A program made the translations under genes and the position numbers. Shown here in pieces: positions 1-7,325 of a DNA stretch of 16,005 bases. The stretch is from NCBI GenBank assembly GCA_903873955.1, contig CAIQQL010000027.1, positions 1-16,005 of the forward strand. The letters are read 5' to 3'. Position 1 is the stretch's first letter. Each line of letters opens with the position of its first letter. The notes under the pieces were generated by a model. That model saw nothing but the letters and a program-made list of their open reading frames with translations. It was not told the DNA's origin and did not search any database. The DNA is from an uncultured archaeon. Its GTDB lineage: Archaea; Nanobdellota; Nanobdellia; Pacearchaeales; GW2011-AR1.

Positions 1-693
1 AGCATTTTCTGGAGTGATTATAAAAAGAGCTTCCTTATTGTCTGAGATGAAAAGGCGAGCATTTGAATCGATATGCTTGGCCTTGAGATTATGCTTGAAG
101 GAGATTTTCTTCACTTTTTCTGCCTCTCCGGAAAGGGCAAGTTTTACTCGAACATTGTTCTTGGCAAGTTTCTCAAGCACAGAGGAAAGTACCCTGCTTT
201 TATCCTCGAAATCAGTAACGGTCGTGCAAATGGTGACTTCTTGCTTGGAGTTTTCCAAAAGCTCTCGAAGCCTGGAGAGGACGTTTGCCCTTCCTTTTAA
301 TGAGCCGGTAATATCATAGGTTTTGACCGGGGATATCCCCGTATTATGCAACTGTTCGAGTTCAAGGTATTCCTGGGTGTCCTTGAGTGTAGCAAGCGAT
401 TTTACCCGTTCGTTGGCCTCAGTCATGACATTGGTCTTCATCTTCTCAATGATCTCGGTAGGCTTAATAGAAATATATTTCACTGGCTTTCCGACCTTGG
501 TGATGGCAAATCCTCGCTTCTCGAGGGATTCGAGAACATCATAGGTCCTTGAACGTGGAACTCCAGAAAGATCGGCAACCTCTCGAGCTGAGGCTACACC
601 TTTAGAAAGCAAAGATAACCAGACCTTGGTTTCATAAATATTCAAATTAAAATAATCTTTAATTCGCTTTACAAGCTCGGGTTTAATTATCAT
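1..693 (-). CDS. TrmB-family transcriptional regulator, 3' end cut by window edge
   Basis: An open frame of 231 codons begins at the ATG at 693 and runs without a stop through position 1, so the C-terminus is missing. The first 75 residues form a TrmB-type winged helix-turn-helix: a helix with IYETKVWLSLL, then ASAREVADLSGVPRSRTYDV as the recognition part, and EKRGFAITKVGKPVKYISI as the wing. A helical stretch rich in Glu and Lys (about 76-110) follows, and then the start of an alpha/beta effector domain (KQEVTICTTVTDFEDKSRVL, KVKLALSG-like strands). TrmB proteins bind DNA as dimers and in several archaea respond to sugars or metabolic state; the ligand here is unknown. The start is supported by a TATA box at -29 to -22. 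The next gene upstream is the presenilin-like protease, with 90 bp between them. Family assignment is firm; the regulon cannot be read from this sequence. Confidence 0.85.
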   Translation of the reverse strand, partial: MIIKPELVKRIKDYFNLNIYETKVWLSLLSKGVASAREVADLSGVPRSRTYDVLESLEKRGFAITKVGKPVKYISIKPTEIIEKMKTNVMTEANERVKSLATLKDTQEYLELEQLHNTGISPVKTYDITGSLKGRANVLSRLRELLENSKQEVTICTTVTDFEDKSRVLSSVLEKLAKNNVRVKLALSGEAEKVKKISFKHNLKAKHIDSNARLFISDNKEALFIITPENA

Positions 694-714
694 TATACAA
701 TGACAACCTTTCCC

Positions 715-722
715 TATATAAA
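715..722 (-). promoter_or_regulatory. TATA box of the TrmB-family gene
   Basis: On the minus strand the sequence is TTTATATA, preceded by a purine-rich GAAAGG that suits a BRE. It lies at -29 to -22 from the ATG at 693, so transcription is expected to begin at or next to the start codon (leaderless). This is the best TATA match in the window. Confidence 0.75.
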
Positions 723-783
723 CCTTTCTACTGTTGTAACTACTTAATGACATCAACAACTTTTTACAGAAACAGCGTCGTTT

Positions 784-1710
784 TTAGAGCAGATATGCAA
801 AAGGCAACGCAACAAAGCACCCAGCAGTAATGAAAGGCATTGCGGGGTAGAACTTCCCTTTCTTGGAGAAATAGAAGAGCAGAGCCAACGCAAGAGTTGC
901 GCCTATGGAAACCAGAATAGCGGGGAAAAAGCCACGGGTATGCAGCACGACACCGGCTAACATAATAGGGAAGACCACATCTCCTCCGCCCAAAATCGCC
1001 ACACTCATTTTCACTTTGGCATTCTTTTTCTGTCTCTTTGAAAGCTTGTTCAGCTTTTCCCTTTGGGCATTTCCAAGGTAAGGGATGAAAAAACCCGAAA
1101 AGAAGCGCAATTGCTTGATCTGATACTTTGCCATCTTCTGCATGAACCCTGCATGCCAGACTGCATAGATGTCATAGATGGAGATTGCTATGAAAAGGAT
1201 GATTGCAGTCCAGATATTGAGTAGCGGAACAAAGATTGCGGCAATGCCTGGGTAAATGAACAGTTCTGAAATGTTATGGGCAATGATATAACGCCTATAC
1301 ACTTTCAAATACGCAATCGCAATGGCGAGGACCCCTGCAATAATCTGCGCGGGAAAGAACGTCTGCACAGAGAAGATTGCATTCAATGTTATTGCCAACG
1401 CAAGGGAAACGACAAGAAAGAACCAGGCACGAAGGAACATCTCTGCTGGCAGTTTCATCAACAGGAGCATGATCCCTACCCCTAATGCAATGCCGACGAG
1501 AATAGAAATGAGATTCACTTCCGGAGCAGTGTCTGCAGGAGGTTCAGTCCCATAAGGAAGATGATAGGTAGTGATATTTATCGTGGAACCATTCTCTAAC
1601 GTGACAGGTTTTACTTCAGGAGCATAGTAGCTTAACACCATCAACCCGACCAGTTGAGTAAAAAAGAACATGGCGATAAGGAGTATCGTTATCTTCCAGG
1701 CATGTTTCAT
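784..1710 (-). CDS. Presenilin-like GxGD intramembrane aspartyl protease (family A22)
   Basis: This 308-aa protein has about nine hydrophobic segments and fits the archaeal presenilin/signal-peptide-peptidase-like family. The two catalytic aspartates are visible: D180 in the membrane motif ISIYD and D244 in the GGGD motif (residues 241-244). Near the C-terminus PAMPF (289-293) matches the PALP-type motif that shapes the active site. A hydrophobic N-terminal segment (7-29) is followed by an outside loop with one N-x-T sequon and a Pro-rich stretch (30-66). The basic loop 190-235 between the two aspartates is likely cytosolic. Such enzymes cut membrane-spanning helices, for instance remnant signal peptides. 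The gene starts 24 bp after the CCA-enzyme stop, and a weak AT box sits at -29 to -22, so it may be read from its own promoter or through from upstream. The natural substrate is unknown. Confidence 0.88.
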   Translation of the reverse strand: MKHAWKITILLIAMFFFTQLVGLMVLSYYAPEVKPVTLENGSTINITTYHLPYGTEPPADTAPEVNLISILVGIALGVGIMLLLMKLPAEMFLRAWFFLVVSLALAITLNAIFSVQTFFPAQIIAGVLAIAIAYLKVYRRYIIAHNISELFIYPGIAAIFVPLLNIWTAIILFIAISIYDIYAVWHAGFMQKMAKYQIKQLRFFSGFFIPYLGNAQREKLNKLSKRQKKNAKVKMSVAILGGGDVVFPIMLAGVVLHTRGFFPAILVSIGATLALALLFYFSKKGKFYPAMPFITAGCFVALPFAYLL

Positions 1711-1731
1711 AGTATGAGGGGTCCTTGACTC

Positions 1732-1739
1732 TTTTTAAT
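1732..1739 (-). promoter_or_regulatory. Weak TATA-like box for the presenilin-like gene
   Basis: Minus-strand ATTAAAAA lies at -29 to -22 from the ATG at 1710 and overlaps the stop codon of the upstream cca gene. Its spacing matches the stronger boxes nearby, but the sequence is a poor consensus match, so read-through from upstream remains possible. Confidence 0.4.
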
Positions 1740-3021
1740 TGTTATGATGAATTTGTATCGAGGTGGCGCCCATCGCCCGTAATTTCACATCTTCGGCTTT
1801 CAGTAAAAGTGGAAGATAGGCCCTAGCGCTCTTTGGAGCAGGTTTTTGCGCATAAAGCCACCCCTCCCTGACCTCTACATGCTTATGCTCCTTTCGGAAA
1901 GCCGCAGCATGGTCAGCAAATTGTACCGGGGGACCTTTGCAAGGGATAAACTCCTTTTGCTTGACCACAAAATAAGAATGGGCAGTTTGTTCTCCAGTAT
2001 ACCAAAAGACAGCACGTTCAATGATAAACATCTTGGCAAGTTCCTGGCTTAGAAACTGATGGGCCCTTCGAAGTTTGGTCGCTGCTATATCTCCGCTCTG
2101 ACGATCGGTGCTCAAGGAAAGATGGATGACTTCCAGATGAGCCTTCTTTGCATAGGCCACAGTCTCTTCAACCTCTTTCTCCTTTCCCCCTTCAAAAAAC
2201 TTCTTTGAGGGATGTTTAAGAAACGCTTTTGCAGCCTTTTGAAAACGCTCAAAATTCTCCTGGCTTAATGCCGCAAGCACATTGCGCTCTTTCCAGGTAG
2301 GGTCAACAAAGATTATCGGCCCCTGACGTTTGCTCTCATTCATTTCCATCACCAACGATGCAGGCTGGGTGTAACGCTTTTCTGTGTCGATGACAACCTG
2401 GCCTTTGACATCGGCCAATGCCTTAAGTAGCTTTTCAAATGAACGAAAATGCAAGATCAAACATTCAACACCATATCCGGAAAAACCCTGGATATAACTC
2501 TCTGCACCATAGACTCCCTGTGATTTACAGAACAGTTTCATGAGGATGATCTCCCGTGCAAGTTTTGTCTTGCCGATCTTCTTCTTGACATACCCGACAT
2601 GAAAATAACTCAAGTCAGTGACATTACGTGCATCTTTAGGCGAAGAAATCTTAATCACCGGGACCAGTTCAAAGAGGACGCCTGGGCCAAACCTAACCTG
2701 GAAGTAATCCCGACTTCCATGCAACTTAGTAATCTGCGCCTTTTGACCCTTGAAGGCTTCTTTCACAATCTTGTCAAGATAGGGAACGACGTTGGCGTAT
2801 GACTTATCGAACCTGATGAACACATCAATATCTTTTTCTGCACTTTGAGCGAGCGTGCCTTTCGCCATGCTCCCGCCAATAAACGCCTGGGCTTTTATCT
2901 TATGTTTTTTTATTGCAGATGCCAACTGGGCCAGGACCTTGTTTGCCTGGGATTGTAGGTCTTTTTTTTCAGCCTTGGAAATTTCAACGTCGAGACCAGA
3001 AAGAAACTTTTTAACCTCCAT
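1735..3021 (-). CDS. cca: Archaeal class I CCA-adding enzyme (tRNA nucleotidyltransferase)
   Basis: The 428-aa product adds or repairs the 3' CCA end of tRNAs from CTP and ATP. The nucleotidyltransferase head shows GGS (49-51), KGT (54-56) and the metal-binding pair D64/D66 in EKDIDVF. The third carboxylate position, just before LVP in FELVPV, is E118 rather than the Asp I recall in A. fulgidus. The archaeal central domain follows, with SYIQGFSGYGVECLILHFRS (175-194), and then a segment with IFVDPTWKERNVLAALS that is typical of class I enzymes. Length and domain order are normal for the archaeal family. The start at 3021 has a TATA box at -30 to -23, while arvC ends 37 bp upstream. No fusion or frameshift is seen. 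Confidence 0.93.
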   Translation of the reverse strand: MEVKKFLSGLDVEISKAEKKDLQSQANKVLAQLASAIKKHKIKAQAFIGGSMAKGTLAQSAEKDIDVFIRFDKSYANVVPYLDKIVKEAFKGQKAQITKLHGSRDYFQVRFGPGVLFELVPVIKISSPKDARNVTDLSYFHVGYVKKKIGKTKLAREIILMKLFCKSQGVYGAESYIQGFSGYGVECLILHFRSFEKLLKALADVKGQVVIDTEKRYTQPASLVMEMNESKRQGPIIFVDPTWKERNVLAALSQENFERFQKAAKAFLKHPSKKFFEGGKEKEVEETVAYAKKAHLEVIHLSLSTDRQSGDIAATKLRRAHQFLSQELAKMFIIERAVFWYTGEQTAHSYFVVKQKEFIPCKGPPVQFADHAAAFRKEHKHVEVREGWLYAQKPAPKSARAYLPLLLKAEDVKLRAMGATSIQIHHNN

Positions 3022-3043
3022 AGTGTGAAAAAAGGGTCCAACC

Positions 3044-3051
3044 TATTTAAA
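3044..3051 (-). promoter_or_regulatory. TATA box of cca
   Basis: Minus-strand TTTAAATA at -30 to -23 from the ATG at 3021, within the 37-bp gap after arvC. The spacing suggests a leaderless mRNA. Confidence 0.65.
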
Positions 3052-3058
3052 TCATACT

Positions 3059-3436
3059 CTATTTGGTCTTGCCGGCAAGATCAACAATATACTTCCCATC
3101 TTCCAGCTGATAGACCTTAGGAGAGCCTGCGGAGAAAAGCTTGGTCAAATCAAGAATATACTTACCGGGCTTGATCACCTTGACACTTTCGAAATCGAGG
3201 AAGACAGGAGTATCATCATCTTCACTGAGCCCAGCTATCTCACGAACATCTTCTTCAATTTGTTCTTTCTCTTCTACGCTCAGCTCAGGTTCCTTTTCCT
3301 TATTTGCAAGAATTTCCTGCATTTTCTCTTTCTTGATGTAAAAGAAAAACTTACTTTGGCAAGTTGCACATCCTGTAAGGACCTCTTTAGAGCCATCCTC
3401 ATAGAGCGCCGAGCAATGTACACAGCGATAGGGCAT
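3059..3436 (-). CDS. arvC: OapC/ArvC-family zinc-ribbon protein
   Basis: This 125-aa protein opens with a zinc ribbon: C5-V-H-C8 and C23-A-T-C26, within MPYRCVHC and the ALYEDGS and SKFFFYIKKEK context that is typical of the archaeal OapC family. The middle (about 37-75) is highly acidic and helical. A short beta-rich C-terminal part (80-125) contains two similar strands-plus-turn units (VIKPGKYILDLTKLF and QLEDGKYIVDLAGKTK), which looks like an internal duplication. In haloarchaea the homologous gene sits with arvA and arvB and has been linked to extracellular vesicle formation; older work noted the same trio near replication origins. Here arvC lies 73 bp downstream of arvB and has its own TATA box, so it may be transcribed separately. 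The zinc ribbon is seen directly; the function is from the family and the context. Confidence 0.82.
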   Translation of the reverse strand: MPYRCVHCSALYEDGSKEVLTGCATCQSKFFFYIKKEKMQEILANKEKEPELSVEEKEQIEEDVREIAGLSEDDDTPVFLDFESVKVIKPGKYILDLTKLFSAGSPKVYQLEDGKYIVDLAGKTK

Positions 3437-3457
3437 ATTTCTTAAAGTTTGGCCAGG

Positions 3458-3466
3458 TTAATAAAG
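3458..3466 (-). promoter_or_regulatory. TATA box of arvC
   Basis: Minus-strand CTTTATTAA at -30 to -22 from the ATG at 3436. The 12-bp perfect palindrome at 3494-3505 sits 27 bp further upstream. Confidence 0.6.
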
Positions 3467-3493
3467 TTTTGCTGAAAACAGCCATAATATGAC

Positions 3494-3505
3494 TTTTCTA
3501 GAAAA
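3494..3505. promoter_or_regulatory. 12-bp palindrome TTTTCTAGAAAA upstream of arvC
   Basis: A perfect palindrome in the gap between arvB and arvC. Its 10-bp core TTTCTAGAAA occurs again at 15411-15420, next to the prepilin-like gene promoter. It could be an operator for a dimeric regulator; this is inference from position and symmetry only. Confidence 0.35.
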
Positions 3506-3509
3506 ATGC

Positions 3510-3899
3510 TCAGTCCAAGAGAAGCTCAATCTTCTTTGGATCTTTCTTGATTTCCTTGACGATGGACGATGGACCAACGACTGTCAATGCCTCACTGTCT
3601 CCGACAAGCTTTTTCGCCAAGGAATGCTTGAACTTCACATAGATATTCCTTCCCTTTAAGTCAGGTTCAATGACCGCCAGTTCAATACCTGTAAAGTCCT
3701 TCACATGGTCAACTAGCGCCATCGTGTCCTCAATGAGGCGCGCTTCCTCTTCAGGCCTGAGCCTCCCATGAATAATGACAATTTTCTTCCCTAAGACGAG
3801 ATTGAGAATCTTGCGAACTCGTTCAGAAATGGATAAATCGGCGATCTCCGTAAATGGAAGAACCTGCAAACTTAATCCCCTCAATCTTTTTTCATTCAT
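3510..3899 (-). CDS. arvB: OapB/ArvB-family protein (DUF2073)
   Basis: This 129-aa protein matches the archaeal DUF2073/OapB family: a short N-terminal strand (LRGLSLQVLPF), a helix with ISERVRKILNLVLGKKIVII, then HGRLRPEEEARLIEDTM and a C-terminal alpha/beta part (GIELAVIEP, NIYVKFKHS). No membrane helix or signal peptide is present, so it should be cytosolic. The family is found almost only beside the Era-like GTPase, as here: the start codon lies 5 bp after the arvA stop, and I see no good TATA box for it, so the two are one transcription unit. Its biochemical role is not established; a partner of the GTPase is the simplest reading. No Shine-Dalgarno sequence is visible, so translation probably follows from that of arvA. 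Confidence 0.85.
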   Translation of the reverse strand: MNEKRLRGLSLQVLPFTEIADLSISERVRKILNLVLGKKIVIIHGRLRPEEEARLIEDTMALVDHVKDFTGIELAVIEPDLKGRNIYVKFKHSLAKKLVGDSEALTVVGPSSIVKEIKKDPKKIELLLD

Positions 3900-3904
3900 T
3901 GTGT

Positions 3905-4540
3905 CTAGACCTTATTGGCTAATTGGAATAGCGAGTCATAAAATTCATCCATGTTGAGGCCATCTTTGGCTGAGATCCCCACCACTTTATACTCAGGGAA
4001 AGCTGATTCTACCTTCTTGATATCTGCCTTCTTGAGATCAATCTTATTGGCAATGATTAACACGGGGATCTTACGTGCAACCAGATTGCCGATAATCGTG
4101 ATATTGACCTGAGAATAAGGGTTCTCGGCTGCATCCAAAACTATGACCACCGCATCCATGTCATCCAGCCATTGAATGGACTCGATGATACCCTGTGTCG
4201 CCTCTTTTGCCCGCTTTTTCGCATCCGGTTTCTTGATGCCGAAGTTCAAAAATTCCTCATAGTCAATCTTCGTCGCAATCCCTGGCGTATCCACCAACTT
4301 AAAGGTAAGGGTCTTTCCTTTATGTTTGATCTCGACTTTTTCCCTGAACTGCACATGTCTTGTCTCATGAGGGATCTTGCTTACTACCCCAATCTCCTCA
4401 CCAGTCCAATCCTTGCAAATGCGATTCGCCAGGCTGGTCTTTCCTGCGTTTGGGGGGCCGTAAAAGCCTATCTTGACGCTTTCTTTCTTGCTAAAAAGGT
4501 TCTTCAACCTCTTTGAAAAGTCTTTGAATATCGTAAACAT
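3905..4540 (-). CDS. arvA: Era-like small GTPase OapA/ArvA (archaeal vesiculating GTPase family)
   Basis: This 211-aa P-loop GTPase has all five G motifs: G1 GPPNAGKTS (28-36), G2 Thr60 in PHETRHV, G3 DTPG (84-87), G4 NKID (165-168) and G5 SAK (190-192). The N-terminus, MFTIFKDFSKRLKNLF, can form a basic amphipathic helix and might touch the membrane (inference). A helical insert (about 93-125), basic in its first half, follows the switch II region. In Haloferax volcanii the homolog is needed for extracellular vesicle formation, and the gene family is widespread in archaea together with arvB and arvC. The 911-aa surface-protein gene ends 11 bp upstream, and a TATA-like box at -29 to -21 overlaps its last codons, so arvA may be read both from its own promoter and through from that gene. 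A general GTPase role is certain; a vesicle role in this lineage is inferred. Confidence 0.88.
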   Translation of the reverse strand: MFTIFKDFSKRLKNLFSKKESVKIGFYGPPNAGKTSLANRICKDWTGEEIGVVSKIPHETRHVQFREKVEIKHKGKTLTFKLVDTPGIATKIDYEEFLNFGIKKPDAKKRAKEATQGIIESIQWLDDMDAVVIVLDAAENPYSQVNITIIGNLVARKIPVLIIANKIDLKKADIKKVESAFPEYKVVGISAKDGLNMDEFYDSLFQLANKV

Positions 4541-4551
4541 GGCAATAAGTG

Positions 4552-7287
4552 TTATGGTCTTTTAATAAATCTTGCGGATGGCTGACCAGCAGGCCCTTGA
4601 GGGAGTTGTCTCTTCGCAATCTCCTGAGAAACTTTCTTTTTCTCGAAGAATCTGAAGACAGGAATCTCAAACATCCCTGTCCTTTTTCCATCAATCTTCT
4701 TGAAGGCATACACCAACTGTTCATGGGTCCAGCCAGAATCTTCGAGTTTTATCTTGATGTTATGGTCTTCCATATGTTCCTTACGGGAATTGAAAATAAA
4801 TGAGATGATATTAAAAAGGTCATCCCTGGTGGCGAAAAGCGTCCCCTCATAATGCCGTTTATACCATTCCTGCAAAGCGATGTAGAGCGCAAACAAACCT
4901 GCTGCAAGAATGATATACCACCAGAAGGCATACTTGCTCGTCTTCACCGTGGTGCAATTTCCCGTACAGGTCTCATTGGCAACAGGAGTTTGCAGTTCGA
5001 CAAGCGATTGCAGCACAGGAGAGAGATAGGCATTGAGCGCAGAAGGCTCAACTTCCCCAGGCACCAAAAAAGAAACAGTGGTGGTCCCGCTTATGTTGAA
5101 ATAGGTGCCGACACCCTCTGCGGATTTCACTTCTTTGGCCAGCGAAGGATTTTCAAAGACAATCGTGCTTTTTGGGAAACCAATTATCAGGAAAGCAGGG
5201 CCAATATTTTGCCCCTTGGCCTGCAACGTGATATCCACCTTGGTGAAAAGTGTCCTGTTCCCATTGCTGCTCGTCAGATATAACGTCCTGGAGTTAATCT
5301 TAGAAGCATAATGATCCTGGCTCCAGTTCGAAATCGCACCGAGCAAGGTGGTCTGCTGGTTCTGTTCTATGTTCTTACCTGAAAGCTCCTCTAGAAACCC
5401 GAGATCGGCATTTACAAGTCCAGACTCAAGAGGAATATCCTGCCAGATTTTGCCTTCGAAGAGTGCAGAAGGAATATCCAGGCCCAATAGTTCGGCCAGT
5501 GCCACAGAGGCGTTTGCGTCTGCAGCAGAAAGATTGGCCTCGATGCTGCTGAGTGTAGCGCTTGTAAAAGAAAGGTTCACCTGTTTGTTGATCTCATTTT
5601 GGACCCATACAGGATAGGATTTAATCTGCTGCAGAATAGGGGCTACCTTGGTCTTGTCCAGCGCCAGGATATTATTTGCAGAGGTTATTCCGTTCCCTAC
5701 CGTGATCTGGAAAGTCCTTGTGGTCTGCGCGCCAGAAATATTCGTGGCAGTCACCTGGATCGTGTGCACACCTTCCGAGTAGAAGGTATGGGTCATCCTC
5801 TTGTCCGCCACGCTCTGCAAAGAGTCAGTATCAAATTTCCAACTTGAACTGGAGATATTCCCCGTAGATGAATAAATATAGAACTCATTTGCAATGGCCA
5901 CAGATACCGAGGATGGCAAGATAGTAAAGTCAAATCCGGGGATGACCGTGACATTCGCCATCCTCCATATCTCCTTTCCCTGGGCATACAGCACAAATTT
6001 TGCATCTGTTGTCTGCAGAGGGGTCGTGAAGTTTGCTTTTGCAAGATCAAGCATGACATAATCGCTCGTGCTGAGCAAAGAAGGTCGGCGATTGAGCACA
6101 TAGACCGACTCTGAGCTTTGTACGCCTCCAGTATCAGCATAACGCATCTTTGCCTGGAGCAAAGAGACCGTCTGCACCGTATCGCTATCGACTTCGAAAG
6201 GAATGAAACAGCTGTGAGAGCAGTTTCCATTATACACCCCATCAATATAATCCTGCACATACCTTGCAAGGGATTGGGAATACTGATTCATGAACAGGTC
6301 TTCACTGACATTGATGATTGCACGGTCATATTGCATCGGCTGAGCAAAGAGGTCGTAGTCTTTAATCCCAGAATAAGTATTTGCTCCCCTATATTGCCCA
6401 CAAATAGGCGCTGAGGCCTCTGAGAGGAGACTATACTCTGAACCTGAATCATCCACTACCCCGATGCAGACGTAATAACTCTGGGAGAGCGGGCTGCTAT
6501 AGTTGATGATACAACTCAGGTCCTGAATATCCTGGGTCTGCCTTGGCAGAAGACATTCTCCGAGCATGTTCTCGTCACCAGACTGTGAATAGATCCTCAT
6601 ACGTAGGTCCGCCTGGGCGCCCGTCGTCGTATTCTTCACCCTTGCCCCCACCTTGAACGCCGGACCATATCTTAAAGAGATGTTCTCGCAGAGCAGGTTC
6701 GAGGGGTCAGTGTCAACAATAGTCATCTCATTACCTGCAAGGGCAGCACTCCGGTCATAGCATCCTGAAACCTGGTCGCCGCTATAACCCTGCACATAGG
6801 CCTTGGTCTGCAAGGGGAAATCATCATGGGCAAGCGGTTTAAGGAGAATCTGACGGGCATTACCTGCAGTCGCATTTGAAGCGATCGCGAGCACCAGGGA
6901 GCTAACAGAGACCTGCTCCCCGCTATTGATCTTAAAACCGATGTATTTTTTGTCGTCAGTACTGAACGCGAGCGCAGTGAACTTTTGCGTATCAGAATAG
7001 TCATCAGAACAGTTGGTCACCGTACAGGAATATCCAGCACCTTCAACCAGACCATTCTGTTGCAACAAAGAGAGCAAGGAAATATTACCCTTGAAATTGC
7101 TTCTCAAAACCGTGGTCGAGGGCTCATTGACAATACTCACATTGACAATACCTACCACACTGTCCCCGCCAGCATAGGACATCTGGAAAGAGCTAGAGGA
7201 AGTATTGAAAGTAAATGTCGCGGAAGCCAAAGAAAAAAAGGAGAATACCGCTAGGAGTACGAGCACGCTCAGCATCTCTTTTTTCAT
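4552..7287 (-). CDS. Large secreted single-span surface protein with PKD-like domain and cytosolic tail
   Basis: A 911-aa protein of no named family. Residues 1-23 form a Sec signal peptide (basic MKKE, hydrophobic core, ASA before TFTF). The ectodomain (24-785) is rich in beta-strand and Ser/Thr, holds about twenty N-x-S/T sequons and several paired cysteines (for instance C88/C93, C356/C360). Residues about 453-531 look like a PKD/Ig-like fold (SWKFDTDS, MTHTFYSEGVHTIQVTA, TFQITVGN). A Cys-containing stretch (NETCTGNCTT) leads to one membrane helix at about 786-808. The 103-residue tail is cytosolic and helical, with SGWTHEQLVYAFKKI, a helix pattern I recall from other DPANN membrane proteins. 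The gene ends 11 bp before arvA. The start has a TATA box at -29 to -21. A glycosylated envelope protein is likely; the exact role is unknown. Confidence 0.8.
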   Translation of the reverse strand: MKKEMLSVLVLLAVFSFFSLASATFTFNTSSSSFQMSYAGGDSVVGIVNVSIVNEPSTTVLRSNFKGNISLLSLLQQNGLVEGAGYSCTVTNCSDDYSDTQKFTALAFSTDDKKYIGFKINSGEQVSVSSLVLAIASNATAGNARQILLKPLAHDDFPLQTKAYVQGYSGDQVSGCYDRSAALAGNEMTIVDTDPSNLLCENISLRYGPAFKVGARVKNTTTGAQADLRMRIYSQSGDENMLGECLLPRQTQDIQDLSCIINYSSPLSQSYYVCIGVVDDSGSEYSLLSEASAPICGQYRGANTYSGIKDYDLFAQPMQYDRAIINVSEDLFMNQYSQSLARYVQDYIDGVYNGNCSHSCFIPFEVDSDTVQTVSLLQAKMRYADTGGVQSSESVYVLNRRPSLLSTSDYVMLDLAKANFTTPLQTTDAKFVLYAQGKEIWRMANVTVIPGFDFTILPSSVSVAIANEFYIYSSTGNISSSSWKFDTDSLQSVADKRMTHTFYSEGVHTIQVTATNISGAQTTRTFQITVGNGITSANNILALDKTKVAPILQQIKSYPVWVQNEINKQVNLSFTSATLSSIEANLSAADANASVALAELLGLDIPSALFEGKIWQDIPLESGLVNADLGFLEELSGKNIEQNQQTTLLGAISNWSQDHYASKINSRTLYLTSSNGNRTLFTKVDITLQAKGQNIGPAFLIIGFPKSTIVFENPSLAKEVKSAEGVGTYFNISGTTTVSFLVPGEVEPSALNAYLSPVLQSLVELQTPVANETCTGNCTTVKTSKYAFWWYIILAAGLFALYIALQEWYKRHYEGTLFATRDDLFNIISFIFNSRKEHMEDHNIKIKLEDSGWTHEQLVYAFKKIDGKRTGMFEIPVFRFFEKKKVSQEIAKRQLPQGPAGQPSARFIKRP
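4561..4569 (-). promoter_or_regulatory. TATA-like box of arvA, inside the end of the 911-aa gene
   Basis: Minus-strand TTTATTAAA at -29 to -21 from the ATG at 4540. It is located in the last codons of the upstream surface-protein gene, so arvA can have a promoter although the genes nearly touch. Confidence 0.5.
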
Positions 7288-7307
7288 GGAATCAGAAGGG
7301 TTAATTT

Positions 7308-7316
7308 GTTTAAAAA
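7308..7316 (-). promoter_or_regulatory. TATA box of the 911-aa surface-protein gene
   Basis: Minus-strand TTTTTAAAC at -29 to -21 from the ATG at 7287, within the 38-bp gap after the Cys-rich paralog. Leaderless spacing. Confidence 0.6.
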
Positions 7317-7325
7317 GGTAACTGC

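Noticed and set aside
699..752. Two TGTCATT copies (minus strand) on either side of the TrmB-gene TATA box as an autoregulatory site
   Set aside because: A 7-mer pair without symmetry in an AT-rich gap is weak; it does not resemble the palindromic TrmB sites known elsewhere.
5793..6269. A 158-codon minus-strand frame inside the 911-aa gene
   Set aside because: Out-of-frame shadow of the surface protein, rich in Arg, Cys and Ser without a domain.
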